From: Straminergon stramineum
Lineage: Eukaryota > Streptophyta > Bryopsida > Hypnales > Calliergonaceae
Direction: 5' to 3'
Length of the DNA stretch: 64,000 nucleotides
NCBI GenBank assembly: GCA_963920665.1
Contig: OY987267.1
Location: 21,142,001 to 21,206,000 of the forward strand
Below, piece after piece: positions 24,639-36,958 of this stretch; position 1 is the first letter of the stretch, and each line of letters starts with the position of its first letter. Made by a program: the position numbers and the translations under genes. The notes beneath the pieces were generated by a model that was given only the letters and a program-made list of their open reading frames with translations, was not told the origin of the DNA and searched no databases.

Positions 24639-25031
24639 AAAATCTGAAAATTTCACACCTAATGTGTATCATATCATACCAAGTGGTTAGGGTCACCAAA
24701 AAATATATTTTAAAATGAATGATAGAAGTTTAGGAAAATTCTTTTTCCAAGAAAAGAATTTGTATAGAAAAATAAATATTTTTATTTTCCAAATCTTACA
24801 AATTTGTTCTCCCAACTTTTGTTAAATATTCAGCATGAAATACCAACCTTGATAGAGAGGTATGGGAGTGTAGAATGTTATGATGCAAATTTAATTGGTT
24901 ATTATTCTATAATTTAAAAATGATCGAATCCAAATTATTGATCCAAAGTTTGGATTGTTTAATCTTAGGATTTAAAAAAATAAATAATAATAATAAATAA
25001 TAATAATAATAAATTTAAATTTAAAAAAATT

Positions 25032-25123
<92 letters not shown>

Positions 25124-26492
25124 ATTTATTAGTTGTACTCGAATTTTAAAATGACCAATTTTATAGTTTAAATTTAGATAAAAGTAAAGAGCTAGATATT
25201 GCCAAAACATATTATTTTTAGCAAAAAATTGTTTTTTGACAATATGAATATTGTGTTAAAAGATCTATTTCATGCAATAGTTAGATATTCATTGCAAAAG
25301 TTTCCAAAAAAGAAATACCATGTGATATTAAATGTCAATGGAGCTATTATAGTTTTTAAAAATAGTAAAATAACTAAGTCAATACATCTTTGGTACTAGC
25401 ATAGGTCATAAATTTTTGTTCAAACTTAATACATAATGCAGGATGTTTGTCACATCTATCATTTGAAATGATTGACCTTAATGCATTCAAAAATATTTAT
25501 AAAGGAAAATAAAAGTTATACACATATTCAAGGAATGCTCCACAAAATTGAACATTCATAGATTATTCTAAGATTATTCTTATAATAATCTCTAGTTTAC
25601 TAAATGTCTGTTTTTGAAACTAACAATCTTTTTGAATAGTGTATTCTTCACACAATATTGAATAAAATCACCCCTATAGTTGCACATGTGATTTTTAAGA
25701 GATTTTTACATACTACCATTCCTAAGACTTCTGACAAGCCATAACTTTTCTTAACATGATTTGCATCTTACCATTTGAAGTAATGATCTCATGGTGATCC
25801 ATTCAATTGAGTTCTTTATCCATCTTTAAATGAATATTAATTCTTAGTATCCCATTTAATTATGCTCTGGACTGAAGGGGAGGAGACTTTGTATAAATAG
25901 TTTTACAATTTACTTTCTTTGATACTCATGTGTTATATGGGTGATATTTAGGTGATAGTAGGGTCGATCTATTATGGCTACAGACCATAATGTTGCACTG
26001 CAAATTGGACAATTATTTCCATGGACACTTTGGAAGAATTACCTTTACTTGGAATGATTGTAAAAAATTGATCTTAAATGTTCAAAATCCAAATCTTGAA
26101 ATTCAGTAACAATTTTACAATTTTACAGGTTAACTTGAGAATTGTTTGTTTAGGAGCTCTTACCTTAGAATTTGGAAGACAGAATTCCATGACGAAAGGT
26201 TGGAAAAAAAATGTCAGCCCACAAGAAACGAGAGAAGACGGCAACATTCTCCATTTGTGCTGGACGTGGCTCAAAATTTATAGATTATGTACAATTAAAA
26301 TACACTCTCAGTTCACCAATCCTACAATTGCCACAACTGAAGAGATGTCCTGACTAATCATGATCTTGGAAAGAAGTAACAGTACTCTGGCCAAAAATCA
26401 TGTTTTGGATGCATAAAATTTCTTTGAACTTTATAGGCTGTGATTTGGATTCTGACTCCTATGAGGCAGAAAGAATAAACGCCGACAGATCA
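24639..26492. other. AT-rich stretch downstream of the plastid-protein gene
   Basis: Contains triplet and (AT)n repeats. Nothing else is recognised up to the stop codon of the gene at 26,493. Confidence 0.5.
25034..25120. repeat. (AT)n microsatellite
   Basis: About 87 bp of uninterrupted AT dinucleotides, preceded by AAT-type triplet repeats (24,976-25,010). Confidence 0.98.
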
Positions 26493-29331
26493 TCATTCAA
26501 TGAGTAAATCCTCGAGTTCTTTGGCATTCACTTTTACAGGCGCCACTTTGCTAGAAACCCGTTTCTCAACCCTCAGGCTAACTTCCTGCAATAGAACAAA
26601 AAGAAAAGCATGACTGCTATTAGTATACGCAATTCAAAGATAGAAATCACCCGCATATTTTTCCCATAGGATTAACTTAAAGTCAATAAAACATCGATGT
26701 TAAGTCGACGTTAAGTTAATGTCAGTTCATTGTCATATCATTAACAGCAACTTAATTGCTATTAATAAAGCATTAAACCAAACCCAATGATGTGAAGTTA
26801 TTTGAGTGTTATATTTTAAGAATTGCATGAACATGGCAATAGAAGAAACATTAAACTAACATTGGATTGAGGTGGTTCGCTTCATCAAAATCATACGCTA
26901 AAGAAGAACATTGACCTAATGACTAGTCATAATTGAGATGTATCCAAACTCCACACATTTCAAGACAGCCTTGCATCACAGAATTCGCGTCTTACCTTCA
27001 AATCTCCTGAGCTCCCGATCTCACATTTCGTGACCAGTGCTAGGCCAGGTTGCACAAGCCAGCCGGTTTCGATTGTAGTTCCTCCCGATTCGGTCTTTAG
27101 TAACAAAGTCCATGTGTCTTTGGGAAGGCAGAGGTTAAGAAATGTACTAGAGAACGTTCTCTCGATAACTTCGGTGCCTGAGGAAACCAGATGGCTACTG
27201 GTGTACCCCTGAAATGAACAAACTCTCGGTCAACAATTGCTACATCAAAGTGAATGTGCGGATTGATTCCCCAAAAGAAGCTGGAACAAAACCTAGTAGC
27301 TTCGCCAGACACCATCTCGGAAATCGTCGAAAGGGATCCCATGCATAAGCTCATACATTAAGCTCATAAATTATGGGAATAATTAAATTCATTTTATTCC
27401 CATAGTGTATGAGCTTATATGCAAAAGCACCAATTATATGCATTAGAAGTTCAAAGAATCAAATAACAAATAAAATGAAAGTACAAACAAAAACCCAAGC
27501 CTCCAATTCAGTACAGAACCACCCTAGCAAATCACAAGCAAGCAAGAGGACAGACAGAAAAGATTTAGTTCCAGTATATAAGAGACGTCAAGATGTAGGT
27601 TTCCAGAATTGCTTAAAAGCTCATTTTGAAATCTTACAGAGTCGATATACCTGCTGAGCTTGTGGATCTTTGAGGGTGTAAATGTCTGAATTCCATTTGC
27701 CAAAGAGAGAGGTAGCCGGCAACGGTTTTTCGGTGGCAAAAGCTTGAGTTACAGCTGCACATCCACCGAGGGACTCCCCATTCCGGAACGGACCTTCCCA
27801 AGCTTCACGATAGATGAGGACGTGTCTCCGGCTCCCCAGCTTTTGCAGGACGCGTATCCGAGTCTTGTCATGCACAAGGCATTGCTCTACCTCGATCTCA
27901 TCTCCCTCTCGCGAGACTTCCTTGCCTGCAGTTCTCCAATGTGGATAGATTTAACAATTTATCTTCCAATTTTTTAATAGCTAGAAAAAATGCGAACAGC
28001 AGCGTTAATTTTGAAGTACTAGAATATTTAGCATTGTTTTTAGGGGCTCGAGCCTTATATGAAAATCACATGCTTGCCTGGGCCTGTGCCTTGCTTTTCG
28101 TTCGTGACGCGGTTCCCACGCCAGACAGCTGTGTAGGAGCCGTTCTTGTGGTAAGCGAGGGCGGAAGCAGTTTGCAGCGGGTCACACTTCTCCACACTGT
28201 AAACAGTGGCAGCGTCAGCTTCACAGCCGACGGTGGGGTGCAACCTGATAACCTTGTACCACAAATGGCCTTGCTCCGGATGCGCTAGGGTCGGACACTG
28301 AGTTTGCCAATCGTGAATCTGTTGCCCCCACTCGCGGAACGCATCTGGTACCACATTGCTTGGGAGCTCAAGAGGTTCCCCGAACATATTGAACTCGGCA
28401 CAGTACCCATCCCATTCTCCGCTCACCGAAGCACCAAACTCTTCCCAATTCGGAGCTCCTGTCCAAATTCCAATCAATAACACCGTCACATCAGCAATGC
28501 TGAATTCAAGTGCAGGACATGTCTAACCTGAAAAGCCTTACTCACCACCATGGACGGTGCGCTTCACTCATTTCCAAAACCGCTTACAAGGCAAAACTGG
28601 AATATCGATCGTATACCCTAAACCTTAAAACGCGCTAACAAATATCACATAGGTCAGATAACGAAGGTCACTCTCTGCCACAATTGCGCCACCGCGAGCC
28701 TTTACAGAAACTCCAATTCCAATTAATCCGCGTTACAAACCCTAATTTGAAACAGAAAATTAGGAGATGACTATATGCTCCCATGCTGCGTATAGACAGC
28801 CTGCAAAACGCTAATTCTCTATTGGCAATACATATCGAGATAAAATTTTATGTACAAATCAAAAATCCAATTGATACTCATCATCCTGGAAAGGCAGTTC
28901 TCAAGATATGCCATAAATTCCACCACTGCTACACCATTTTCCCACCTCTGTCTCAAATTGCGAGGCACTCCGAAGTTGGCGAGGCAGACAACTGGGAGCC
29001 ACGTCCAAGGAGAGAAGCTGCACATTCAAAAAATTCACAGTTTAAAGCATTGGTGCAAAAGGAGGACATTGCAATTCTCACCCGGAGACTTCTGAGAATC
29101 AGGTTCCCGGATCACAGCCGGGTTCGCGGGTTTCTTCCACTTCGCGCCGTGGACGATGATGAGTCTTCTGTCGGCATTGATGCTTGTCCTGCCATAATTT
29201 CTGTCGCGCCTTGCAAAAGGAGCAGCCAGTGAAGGACAGGAAGGCCCTTGGAGGGAACTCCCGGGAGACGAGCCGTCCCTAACAGAAAATGCGGTCGACG
29301 ACACGAGCTGAGAGCACAAGGAGACTGACAT
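26493..29331 (-). CDS. Conserved plastid-targeted protein of unknown function
   Basis: Five in-phase exons: 29331-29082, 28458-28078, 27925-27651, 27208-26996 and 26585-26493, totalling 1,212 nt (403 residues). Residues 1 to about 60 are rich in Ser/Ala/Arg and poor in acidic residues, starting MSVSLCSQLVSSTAFSV, a typical chloroplast transit peptide. The mature part begins near APNWEEFG (85-92) and has EWDGY (98-102), DWQTQCPTL (133-141), PTVGCEADAA, YREAWEGPFRNGE and a C-terminal ELEDLLIE. I believe these motifs are conserved in a plant plastid family possibly related to the lipocalin-like DUF3598 group, but I could not confirm the family and assign no function. Exon 2 seems to end at a GC donor (CAG/GCAAGC); an alternative GT splice a few bases downstream would need an AAG acceptor. 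Intron 3 contains a foldback, and the region upstream of the start is duplicated. Confidence 0.85.
27343..27422. repeat. Intronic foldback in the plastid-protein gene
   Basis: An 80-bp inverted repeat in intron 3: GCATAAGCTCATACA ... TGTATGAGCTTATATGC, with a second stem ATGGGAATAA/TTATTCCCAT inside. Likely a tiny MITE remnant. Confidence 0.75.
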
Positions 29332-29496
29332 GATGCTTGCCAAACCAACTGAAAAATTTGCAACGGAATGTTCTTGTGGGTGTTTTGTTGGTGCAAGTGG
29401 AAGTGCACCAAAGAGCAGCAACGACAGCCACAGAGACAGCCGCACATACAAGAGGACTGCAGGAGAACTGATCGCCTTCAACCCGGGGAAAATATA

Positions 29497-29875
29497 GGAA
29501 ATTTCCAGCGTCAGATTTTGACAGGTCCATGTCACCTTCCACCAATCACAAGATGCCATGTGGAATTTTTTAAAATATAAAAATGACTAAATTTACATCA
29601 AATATGACCATCGTGTAAGATATCAAGCATGGACAATTAAATTTGAAAAAATAATTTGGGTTCATATTTGTTAAACTAAATGCCTCAGACTAAGGGTTTG
29701 GAGTTATTGTACGTGAGGGTGAGATTTGGTAGAGAGGTGTTGCAATGGAATTTCCATGTCAGATTTGGAAAGGTCCACATCACCTTGCATCAATCGTAGG
29801 ATGACATGTATCATTCACTTTTTTTTAAACAAAAATGGCTTAATTTCTAGCGAATTTGATCATTAGGAAAGATAC
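29497..29875. repeat. Direct duplication beside the 5' end of the plastid-protein gene
   Basis: Two units of about 125 bp, 29,497-29,623 and 29,747-29,875, in direct orientation. Shared landmarks are GGAA(A)TTTCCA, GTCAGATTT, AGGTCCA(T/C)(A/G)TCACCTT, ATGACTAAATTT/ATGGCTTAATTT and GATCAT/GACCAT. The proximal unit overlaps the probable promoter or leader about 170 bp upstream of the start codon. Confidence 0.7.
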
Positions 29876-32800
29876 TACTCCAAGAATTGAATCTATAGGT
29901 TGGTTGTTTTTGTCTCCAAATAAGTTGGAAGAATTAGTGCAAAGTACAAAAATTAACTACTATAGAATAGGATATAGATATTTACATTTATCCCTAGCTT
30001 CATAACATTATCAACCAATATGGGGGGGGGGGGGGCATTTTTGTTCCGCCAAGAAGTGGGAGCCTCCAACACTATAACTTCCAAAATAGCCAATAATTCT
30101 CTATAACTTCCTAGTCAACCAATGGCACTAGCTTGCATTGCAACTTCCCAACCATCCAATGACTCTCTATACATTAAACTAAATTCACTCCTAACAATTG
30201 AGGGAAGAATTCTCCCAATTTCTTAAGGGGAATGATTTAATATGGTTAACAATATAAGATATGTTGGGCTATGAAGGGTTTAGTTTTAGTATATTTTTCC
30301 TCAATACTATAGAGGTATTGGTACAAGGATTGACTTAGTAAGGTAGGGACAAATTAAGAAATATTGATGGGTATTGAGTATTGCACTTTCAGTTGGTATT
30401 GTTTCAAAGTAACATTGAGTACTGAAAATGAAATTCAAAATATCCAAATTGCACATGACAACACATGATTATAGAAAAAATTCTAAAAAAAATTAAGTTC
30501 CTTCATCACCAATAGAGACATCCATAAAATGGGGAAAAAGAAGAGAGATTTTCCATGGTTCAAAATCCTAATAGCCTTGAGCAAGAATGAACACCAACTT
30601 CCCATAACATTGCTATTAATAATATCCCACCACTTTTGTAGTTGTATTAAAGCATCAAATATTAGCCAAGAAACCAAAGGTTACTAATACCAATAGAAAT
30701 CAAATTGCACATCTGACTAACGTAAGCTATTAGTCCATAAAGGACAATCACATAATTCAATTTTGAACAATTTCAAAGGTTTAGGGTTTACAATTTAGAT
30801 TTTAAGGTTGAGAGCTTACACTTCTCCAAATCTCATTATTGCCTTTAGTTAATTGTATTTTTTAACTCCTTGTGAGGATGGAAACAATAGGATTGGGAGT
30901 AACTTTAAATTGAGTAAGGTAACTACACCTAAAATCAAGAGAATAAGTTTTGTGGCATAACCAATATGCTCTAGAAAATGAACAACAATTTTTGCAAATT
31001 GGTGAAGGGCTATGAATCAAAATAGCAGCAATTCCATCATTTTTGGATTCATTGTGGATTTGCTACAAATTTTCAAAGATGCAAGGTGTAGGGTGCTAAA
31101 ATTGTCATGTAGGTGATGCCAAAATGCATTTGATGCACACGAAGACATGACATTAGTAGTATCAAAACATGTCACAAAGAAGAAGTTAAAACAACATAAA
31201 TTGTACCCAAAATTAACCTCTTGTAAAGTTGCCACCTCTAGAGTACTATAAATAAAGCTACACAACTGAAAATGACCCACAACTCCTCTTTATACTTGTC
31301 CTTGTAATGCCTATTATTTTGGGTATCCTTCCTATTCAGATTCCCTTCGAAAATAGGGGTCGATTTTGAAGAGTGGTCCATTTTAGGTGTAGTTATTGTA
31401 CAAGTTGCCAAAGACTTTAAATGAACTCAAGGGTGCAAGAAACACCTATATTGTTTTCTATCACAACTTGTATGCTCATTTGTTTTTTGACTAGAGCTTT
31501 TGGATTTTGATTTCAAATGTCTCAAGATTCATAGGTAAGGTACTCATGAGTAGTATACACCCTCTCTCTTTTTTACATTTAAAGAAATGATTTTATTGTC
31601 CAAAAACAACCCCCAATTTTGTCACGCTTGCCAATTTTTTGGGGAACTATTTCGTACCCCCAAAAGAAAATTGGAGCTACAATTTGGAGGGGATGGTCTT
31701 CTAGTACTTGCAAGTAGTATTCAAAGGAATTCTAAAAATAATTAATTTTAGAATGTATAGAAGTCTACAAAGTGAGTTTCTTTTAACTTGCATTTTGAAA
31801 CATGGAAAATATTAATTTCATTGGTATTTTTTGTGAATAACCATTACCATAGAATTGTTACAAATGTTCCATTTTTTATTTTTCCATTTTTCCATTTTCT
31901 TGTCATATTTTTTACAAATTGAAACATAAAAATATCTATTTTTTGAGATTTCAATTGGCACTTTTCTAGTTTTACTACTCAAAGAATATTTCTATACTTT
32001 GATTTTTATAGTTACCTTCATCTTAAAGGTATATATGGTGGCCATATTTTTTAATTAAATATTTTTTTCTCATTCAAAAATACTTCAAAGAAAACATAAC
32101 TATTGTGAAACACAATAAAATCAACAATTTCTTTTTGCAATCACCTTCAAACCAATTTGGTTGATTGCATGTCCGAGGCTTAATCCATTAAGGACTAGGA
32201 GGTACTCTAGATTTCTAAATTTGTGAAGATGTAGTATAAAATGAAGCTTAAAAAAGAAGAATTTTATGATGACTCTCAAACAATAGATGAAAAATATGGT
32301 CTACAAATCCTATCTACATAATTAGATCAACTACTACATGAACTAATACGGAGTATTCTTTTCAATAAATTTGAAGCTAAAACTTGAAAATTCCTTTTGA
32401 ATTTTAATATTGATTGTTGATTGAATACTTGTGATAAGTTTCACAAGATTTTTTTTATTAAGTTTGAGATGCCAAATTCTAATTATAGCGATTTAAAAAA
32501 GATTCTTATTTTTTTGTTCAAGTTGCTTATTAATGCATTTTGGTGCACGTACTTCTAAACATTGAAGATGATTTCAAGCTCATTCATTGGTGAAATCTAA
32601 TTAACATCAAGTCCTCACAAATTGCCAATTTTTAGTTTTTTTTTTCTATTATGGTAGATTTTTTCTAAATAAAAACTCGACATATCCCATTTTATAAAAA
32701 ATTAGGATATAATATTGGTAGGTACAACTAATACTAAATTGTCTAGTATTTACAAAAGGTACATATTGATATTACAATAGATCTACAATATGATTGACAA

Positions 32801-34225
32801 CCCCAAACTGACTAGTAAGCTTTCCCTTCAATGCCAAATTCCTAATTTTTGGCAAAACACTACACAAACAATGAATTTTTCTTGCAACTTCTATGGTTGA
32901 CATCTTAAGCAGGATTTGCATGTAGTGACTCTAATATCATTTGTTCCATCACTAACTAATTTGTAGATATATAACAATGGTGAATTTTTCAGTTTATTTT
33001 GTAGAAATTGGTATAGTCTTATATATGTGGAGCAAGGAAGACTTGAGATTTCAATTTCTTCAAGTTTTCATTTGTATATTATGATATAATTGCAATGTGT
33101 ACTTTTGTGCTTTGTATATATCCTAGATTAGCTAGTGTGTTGTACCTTTAGAGTAATTATTACACTTGCATTATGGTCAATTTCATGAAAATGACAATAT
33201 TCCATGTGTCATTTTTCAGATTGCATAGTCTAAACTATAAAATGAACATCTAAGACAAGTATAGATTTTGGACATATAGGCCACTTATAGATTTAAAAAT
33301 CTAGAACTAGTGTAGATTTCAAACCACGTGGACTAAATCATCTATGACATGTCTAAAGTGCCAAAGTTGTGAAATACCACCATTTTTATGAAATTGACCA
33401 TCATTTTGATCAAGTATTTCTAGGACGTGAACATTCCAAATGTTGATTTCTTGCTAATGCATTAGGTTGTTTCTTAGATCCAATATATGCAATTGTAGGC
33501 ACTAAGGTGTCTTGAGTTTCCAGATAATAAATTGCATGTTTCTTTAAGGTCATCTTGATAAAATTTCAATTTAACAATTATCCTTTTATTTTGTTCAAAT
33601 ACTATTTGCTTGAAGGAAATGATGGCAATCCATTGGATTTCTTTCTAGTAAGATCTATGATCTAGCAAAATACATGTCTTGATTGTTATGTTTTGCAGCT
33701 TAGGTTTTATCTAATTTAAGGAACCTAGCATTTTCACTAAATGAAACATTAGAGTATGACCAAATGTACTTGAGGTTATATTCTCTTCACAACATACATA
33801 ATTTGATGTTTGTGATTTGAAGTGGCTCACTTGTGAGGTGAACAAGTCCTGTGGGTTGACCTTTCATCCCAAGAGGTACTCCAACCCCTTCGCAGGAACG
33901 GTACATCATTCCTTCCGCAGCCAACACCAACTCACCAAGTGGTAGAATGTTCAACGAATTGAATGCCTGTGGCTGGCACTCTCATTTGATTTTCTTTGTC
34001 AAAGGTGCCATTAAATTTAGTGTAGTGAGCTGCGGCACTAGATTGGGAAAGGGAATGCTGAATTAGTGCAATGTTTTAATTGACCTTGTTATAGACCTGT
34101 GAGATCGATCGATCATACGAAATAATTATTCATGTCTAACACGTTTGCATTCTTCTGGTTCGATTCAAGAAGCGACCATGGAGCTGCGAGATGGGATTCA
34201 AGGAGAACTGATAATTGATTTGACA
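29876..34225. other. AT-rich gene-free stretch
   Basis: Includes a poly-G run near 30,022-30,034 and many short random open frames. No gene or structured element recognised. Composition rises in G+C from about 33,850 toward the SIP promoter. Confidence 0.5.
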
Positions 34226-34233
34226 TATATATA
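34226..34233 (+). promoter_or_regulatory. TATA-like element of the SIP gene
   Basis: TATATATA preceded by TTGACA and followed by GCACTGA, at a plausible distance upstream of the duplicated leader. The only support is sequence composition and position. Confidence 0.4.
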
Positions 34234-34296
34234 GCACTGAACAATGATCCTCAGTCACTCGTAGTTATGAGAAACGAATGAATCAATCTCTGATTT

Positions 34297-34555
34297 TGCG
34301 ACTTCTTCGATTAGTGTAGCGCGCGTTGGAATGACTCTTTCTTGGATTCGTGAGACATACCGCCAATGAAATTGAGGATCCGACGACTCGATCAGACAAG
34401 AGCGGCACAAAGTAACTCATAAATTAACCACTCTGGCTGGTTTGCGAATTCCTTTGATTAGTGCAGCTGCATTGGAATGAACCTTTCCTGGATAATTTGT
34501 GCGCCGTAAAGCTAGTGAAACTGAGGACCCGACTGAGAAAGGAGCGTCACCGGGG
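34297..34555 (+). repeat. Diverged tandem duplication upstream of SIP, with twin upstream ORFs
   Basis: 34,297-34,405 and 34,446-34,555 align along their length: GATTAGTG(T/C)AGC, TTGGAATGA, TTTC(T/C)TGGAT, TGA(A/G)GA(T/C)CCGAC, AAGAGCG(G/T)CAC. Each copy carries a short ORF starting at matching ATGs, 34,331-34,369 (MTLSWIRETYRQ) and 34,477-34,509 (MNLSWIICAP). If the transcript starts near the TATA-like site at 34,226-34,233, these are upstream ORFs of the aquaporin. Confidence 0.7.
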
Positions 34556-34706
34556 GTCCTTGTACAATGAAGTCATATTTTCCCCAGACTACATCTGCAA
34601 GCCGCGGTGGCTTTGGAAGGAAGACGACAACGGGTTCCTCACCCCGAGGTTTCGTAAATGCCCCAGAACCAAACTTGGTCGATCCATTCCCTTGCTGTGG
34701 AACGAG

Positions 34707-36958
34707 ATGGACCGGGACGTGTGGCTGGCAGAGGTGGCCGTGAAGGATGCGACCATCACGTTTTGTTGGATGACGTGCATGACTGCAGTGGGTCTGGGTG
34801 CCAATTTGATTGTGGAAGATTTGAAATTAGACCATGGCATGCCGAGTGTGTTGGTGGCGGGCGCCTTGTTTGCAGTGTTGCCGGCCTTTCTGTGCTTGGC
34901 GTCGTGGATGGGAGGCGCCTGCTGGAACATCACCAGCTTGGTCGCATTCGCCTACCTGGGAGATAGTTACTGCTCCAGGCATACTGTGGTGTCGATCATC
35001 GTGCGCATGATGGCTCAGGCACGTACATACAGTACATATGAGACAATTGTTGAACCTCAAAAATTCTGTGCATGAATGCACCTTAGTTATTAATTGATGA
35101 GAAGATTAATGATCATCATTAAAAGAATGACATTTTGGAGTTTATTAGAACAGGACTTTCACAATGAATGACATCCCCAAAGCTCATGCATCATGGATCA
35201 TAGGGTGCTAGTAAGGCCAATGAGCTTTACCACTTCTGTAGTGTTCTTCGGAGAAAAGTAATTCCTAGCAACTCATGCGTAGGGGATTGGGTAGTTGAAT
35301 TTCCCTATCGGTTCTGTCACCGTTCATTTTAGTTCATTTTAGTATTTATGGGAAATTCACATTGGGTCTCGCTTTCGGAAGTGAGATGGTTGGAAAAGTG
35401 CATTTTTTCACATAAGGCCATGACAGGTTGTACATAACTCTTACTAGACAAAGTGGCTCGTTTTTAGTGGGAGTACGAGGTTGAGATTGGTAGATGTAGA
35501 TGGTTCAAATATTGAAGTGGTTTGAACCTTTACATGAATTTGAAGGCCTTCAACTCATTTACATAATTATATAGCTAATACTCACTGTGAAGTGTGAACA
35601 TCCTATCATGATGTTCTCCATGATTGAATTTGCCACCAATAAATGATTGAACATTTTTTTGGAAAATCATGTAAACCAAATCTCCATTCACCATATAAGA
35701 AGGGAGAGGTTCCACTCACTACACAGGTGAACTTGGAACCTTTCCCTCCTGAACAATGGAGGAACTTGCACCATCTCAAAGTTTGCACATTGAGTTTTGT
35801 AGTAAGCTGAAAATCAATCGCGAAAAAATGGAATGTCACTAGAGTATGTTGCTTTTCGTACTAAACACATATAAAAGCTCACCTGGCTGTAATTACAGTC
35901 AATGAAGATTCCAATGAAAGTTTTTATTGTATCAATTGTATGTTCAACGGAGTCTCTCCCTGTCTCCCTTAATTGGATGATTGAATTTAATTATGTTCTT
36001 CCATTGAGCACTAGGCTGTGCGTGGGTCAGCAGATGGTGGCTGCCGTGTGGGCAGCAGTCTTCGTTCTCAAGGTCATCCCGCCGGAGTTCAAGCACATGG
36101 TAGGGGGACCGACGCTTCACGTGGATCCTCTCAAAGGAGTTTTAGTGGAAGCGATACTCACGTACATTTTGATCCTGGTGTCTCTGATGACCATGCTGCG
36201 AGGACCAAAGAATCCCAGATACCGGCAGCTCATATCAGTGGTGACCACGGTCATGCTTGTCATCCTTGGCGGGGCGTACACCGGACCGTCAATGAACCCT
36301 ACGAATGTGAGCTTTCTTAATTATTTTCCCCTGGACTCTTTTGGATCAAGGGTGTTGCATTGATTGCGTGCTAACATCTTGTCTCTCTACTATATCATTG
36401 ACGAAATGGAAGAGGTAATTGATGTGAAAGCAGAGCGTCAACAACATAAGAAATAGTTACATGGTGAGCCTCGGGAGTGGGGAGGGATGTTATTTCTTCT
36501 AAGGAGTTTTGTATTTCACATTAATTACCAAACACTAGCCTCAATTAATGTTGGATGGTTGGATCTTTGTCGAGCATGTCCCATGTTATGAAAAAGAACA
36601 TGTATGCCTCTCCTCATGCAACAAGAGACTTGAGTTCCACTTATTCTGAAATGGGCTCCATTGAGGTTATGTTTTGTTGAGGTTATGTTTTGTTGGCATT
36701 CTAGCTACATATTATTTGGAATCTGCGGTCTTAGTGTCGTGCAAGAATAGTCGGACTTTATTTTACATTGGCTTTCGCCTTAAATATTTGAAGGTGGTAT
36801 GGCAGTCATACGGATGGGCAGTTGTAAATGAAATGAACGAATCCAGGGAGCATTATGCTGTGTATTGGTTTGGGCCCTTAGTAGGTTCTCTGGCTGCGGT
36901 GAAGACAGTGAAGTTGTTGTTAGGCCCAAATGCCCAATTGGCAGCAAAAAGAAAGTGA
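34707..36958 (+). CDS. SIP: Small basic intrinsic protein (SIP-type aquaporin)
   Basis: Major-intrinsic-protein channel of the plant SIP subfamily, which in characterised plants sits mainly in the ER membrane. Exons are 34707-35018, 36034-36306 and 36806-36958, giving 245 residues, normal for SIPs. Hydrophobic segments alternate with SIP hallmarks: a long loop with IPPEFKHMVGGP at 119-130, and AYTGPSMNPTN at 185-195. The second pore motif reads N-P-T (192-194). The first reads N-I-T (74-76) instead of the N-P-T/N-P-L usual in SIPs. I chose the ATG at 34707 because it matches the usual short SIP N terminus. An in-frame ATG at 34461 would add 82 residues overlapping a duplicated leader. Exon 1 ends CAG followed by GC, so intron 1 appears to be GC-AG. 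Exon 2 could also start at 36031, adding one Gln. A TATA-like stretch lies at 34226-34233. The gene is convergent with the esterase-like gene downstream. Confidence 0.93.
35683..35965. repeat. Repeat in SIP intron 1 shared with an intron of the PC-esterase gene
   Basis: Matches 38,945-39,225 in direct orientation: GGAAC(T)TTGCACCATCTCAAAG-type core, ACACAGGTGAACTTG/ACACAGGTGGACTTG, AAGCTCACCTG and GTCAATGAAGA. It spans roughly 280 bp with moderate divergence. Either a dispersed element or a local duplication from before the two genes diverged. Confidence 0.75.

Noticed and set aside
29035..29559. A 174-codon frame starting at 29,559 as the plastid-protein N terminus
   Set aside because: Residues upstream of the Met at 29,331 lack transit-peptide character, overlap the duplicated promoter block, and are better read as leader.
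34461..35081. A 204-codon open frame starting at 34,461 as the SIP start
   Set aside because: The first 82 residues have no SIP counterpart and overlap a duplicated leader. The ATG at 34,707 gives the normal SIP N terminus. The frame also runs past the exon end into intron 1.
35902..36033. An upstream extension of SIP exon 2 (start near 35,902)
   Set aside because: The acceptor just before 36,034 joins exon 1 in phase and in family register; the upstream part is intron.
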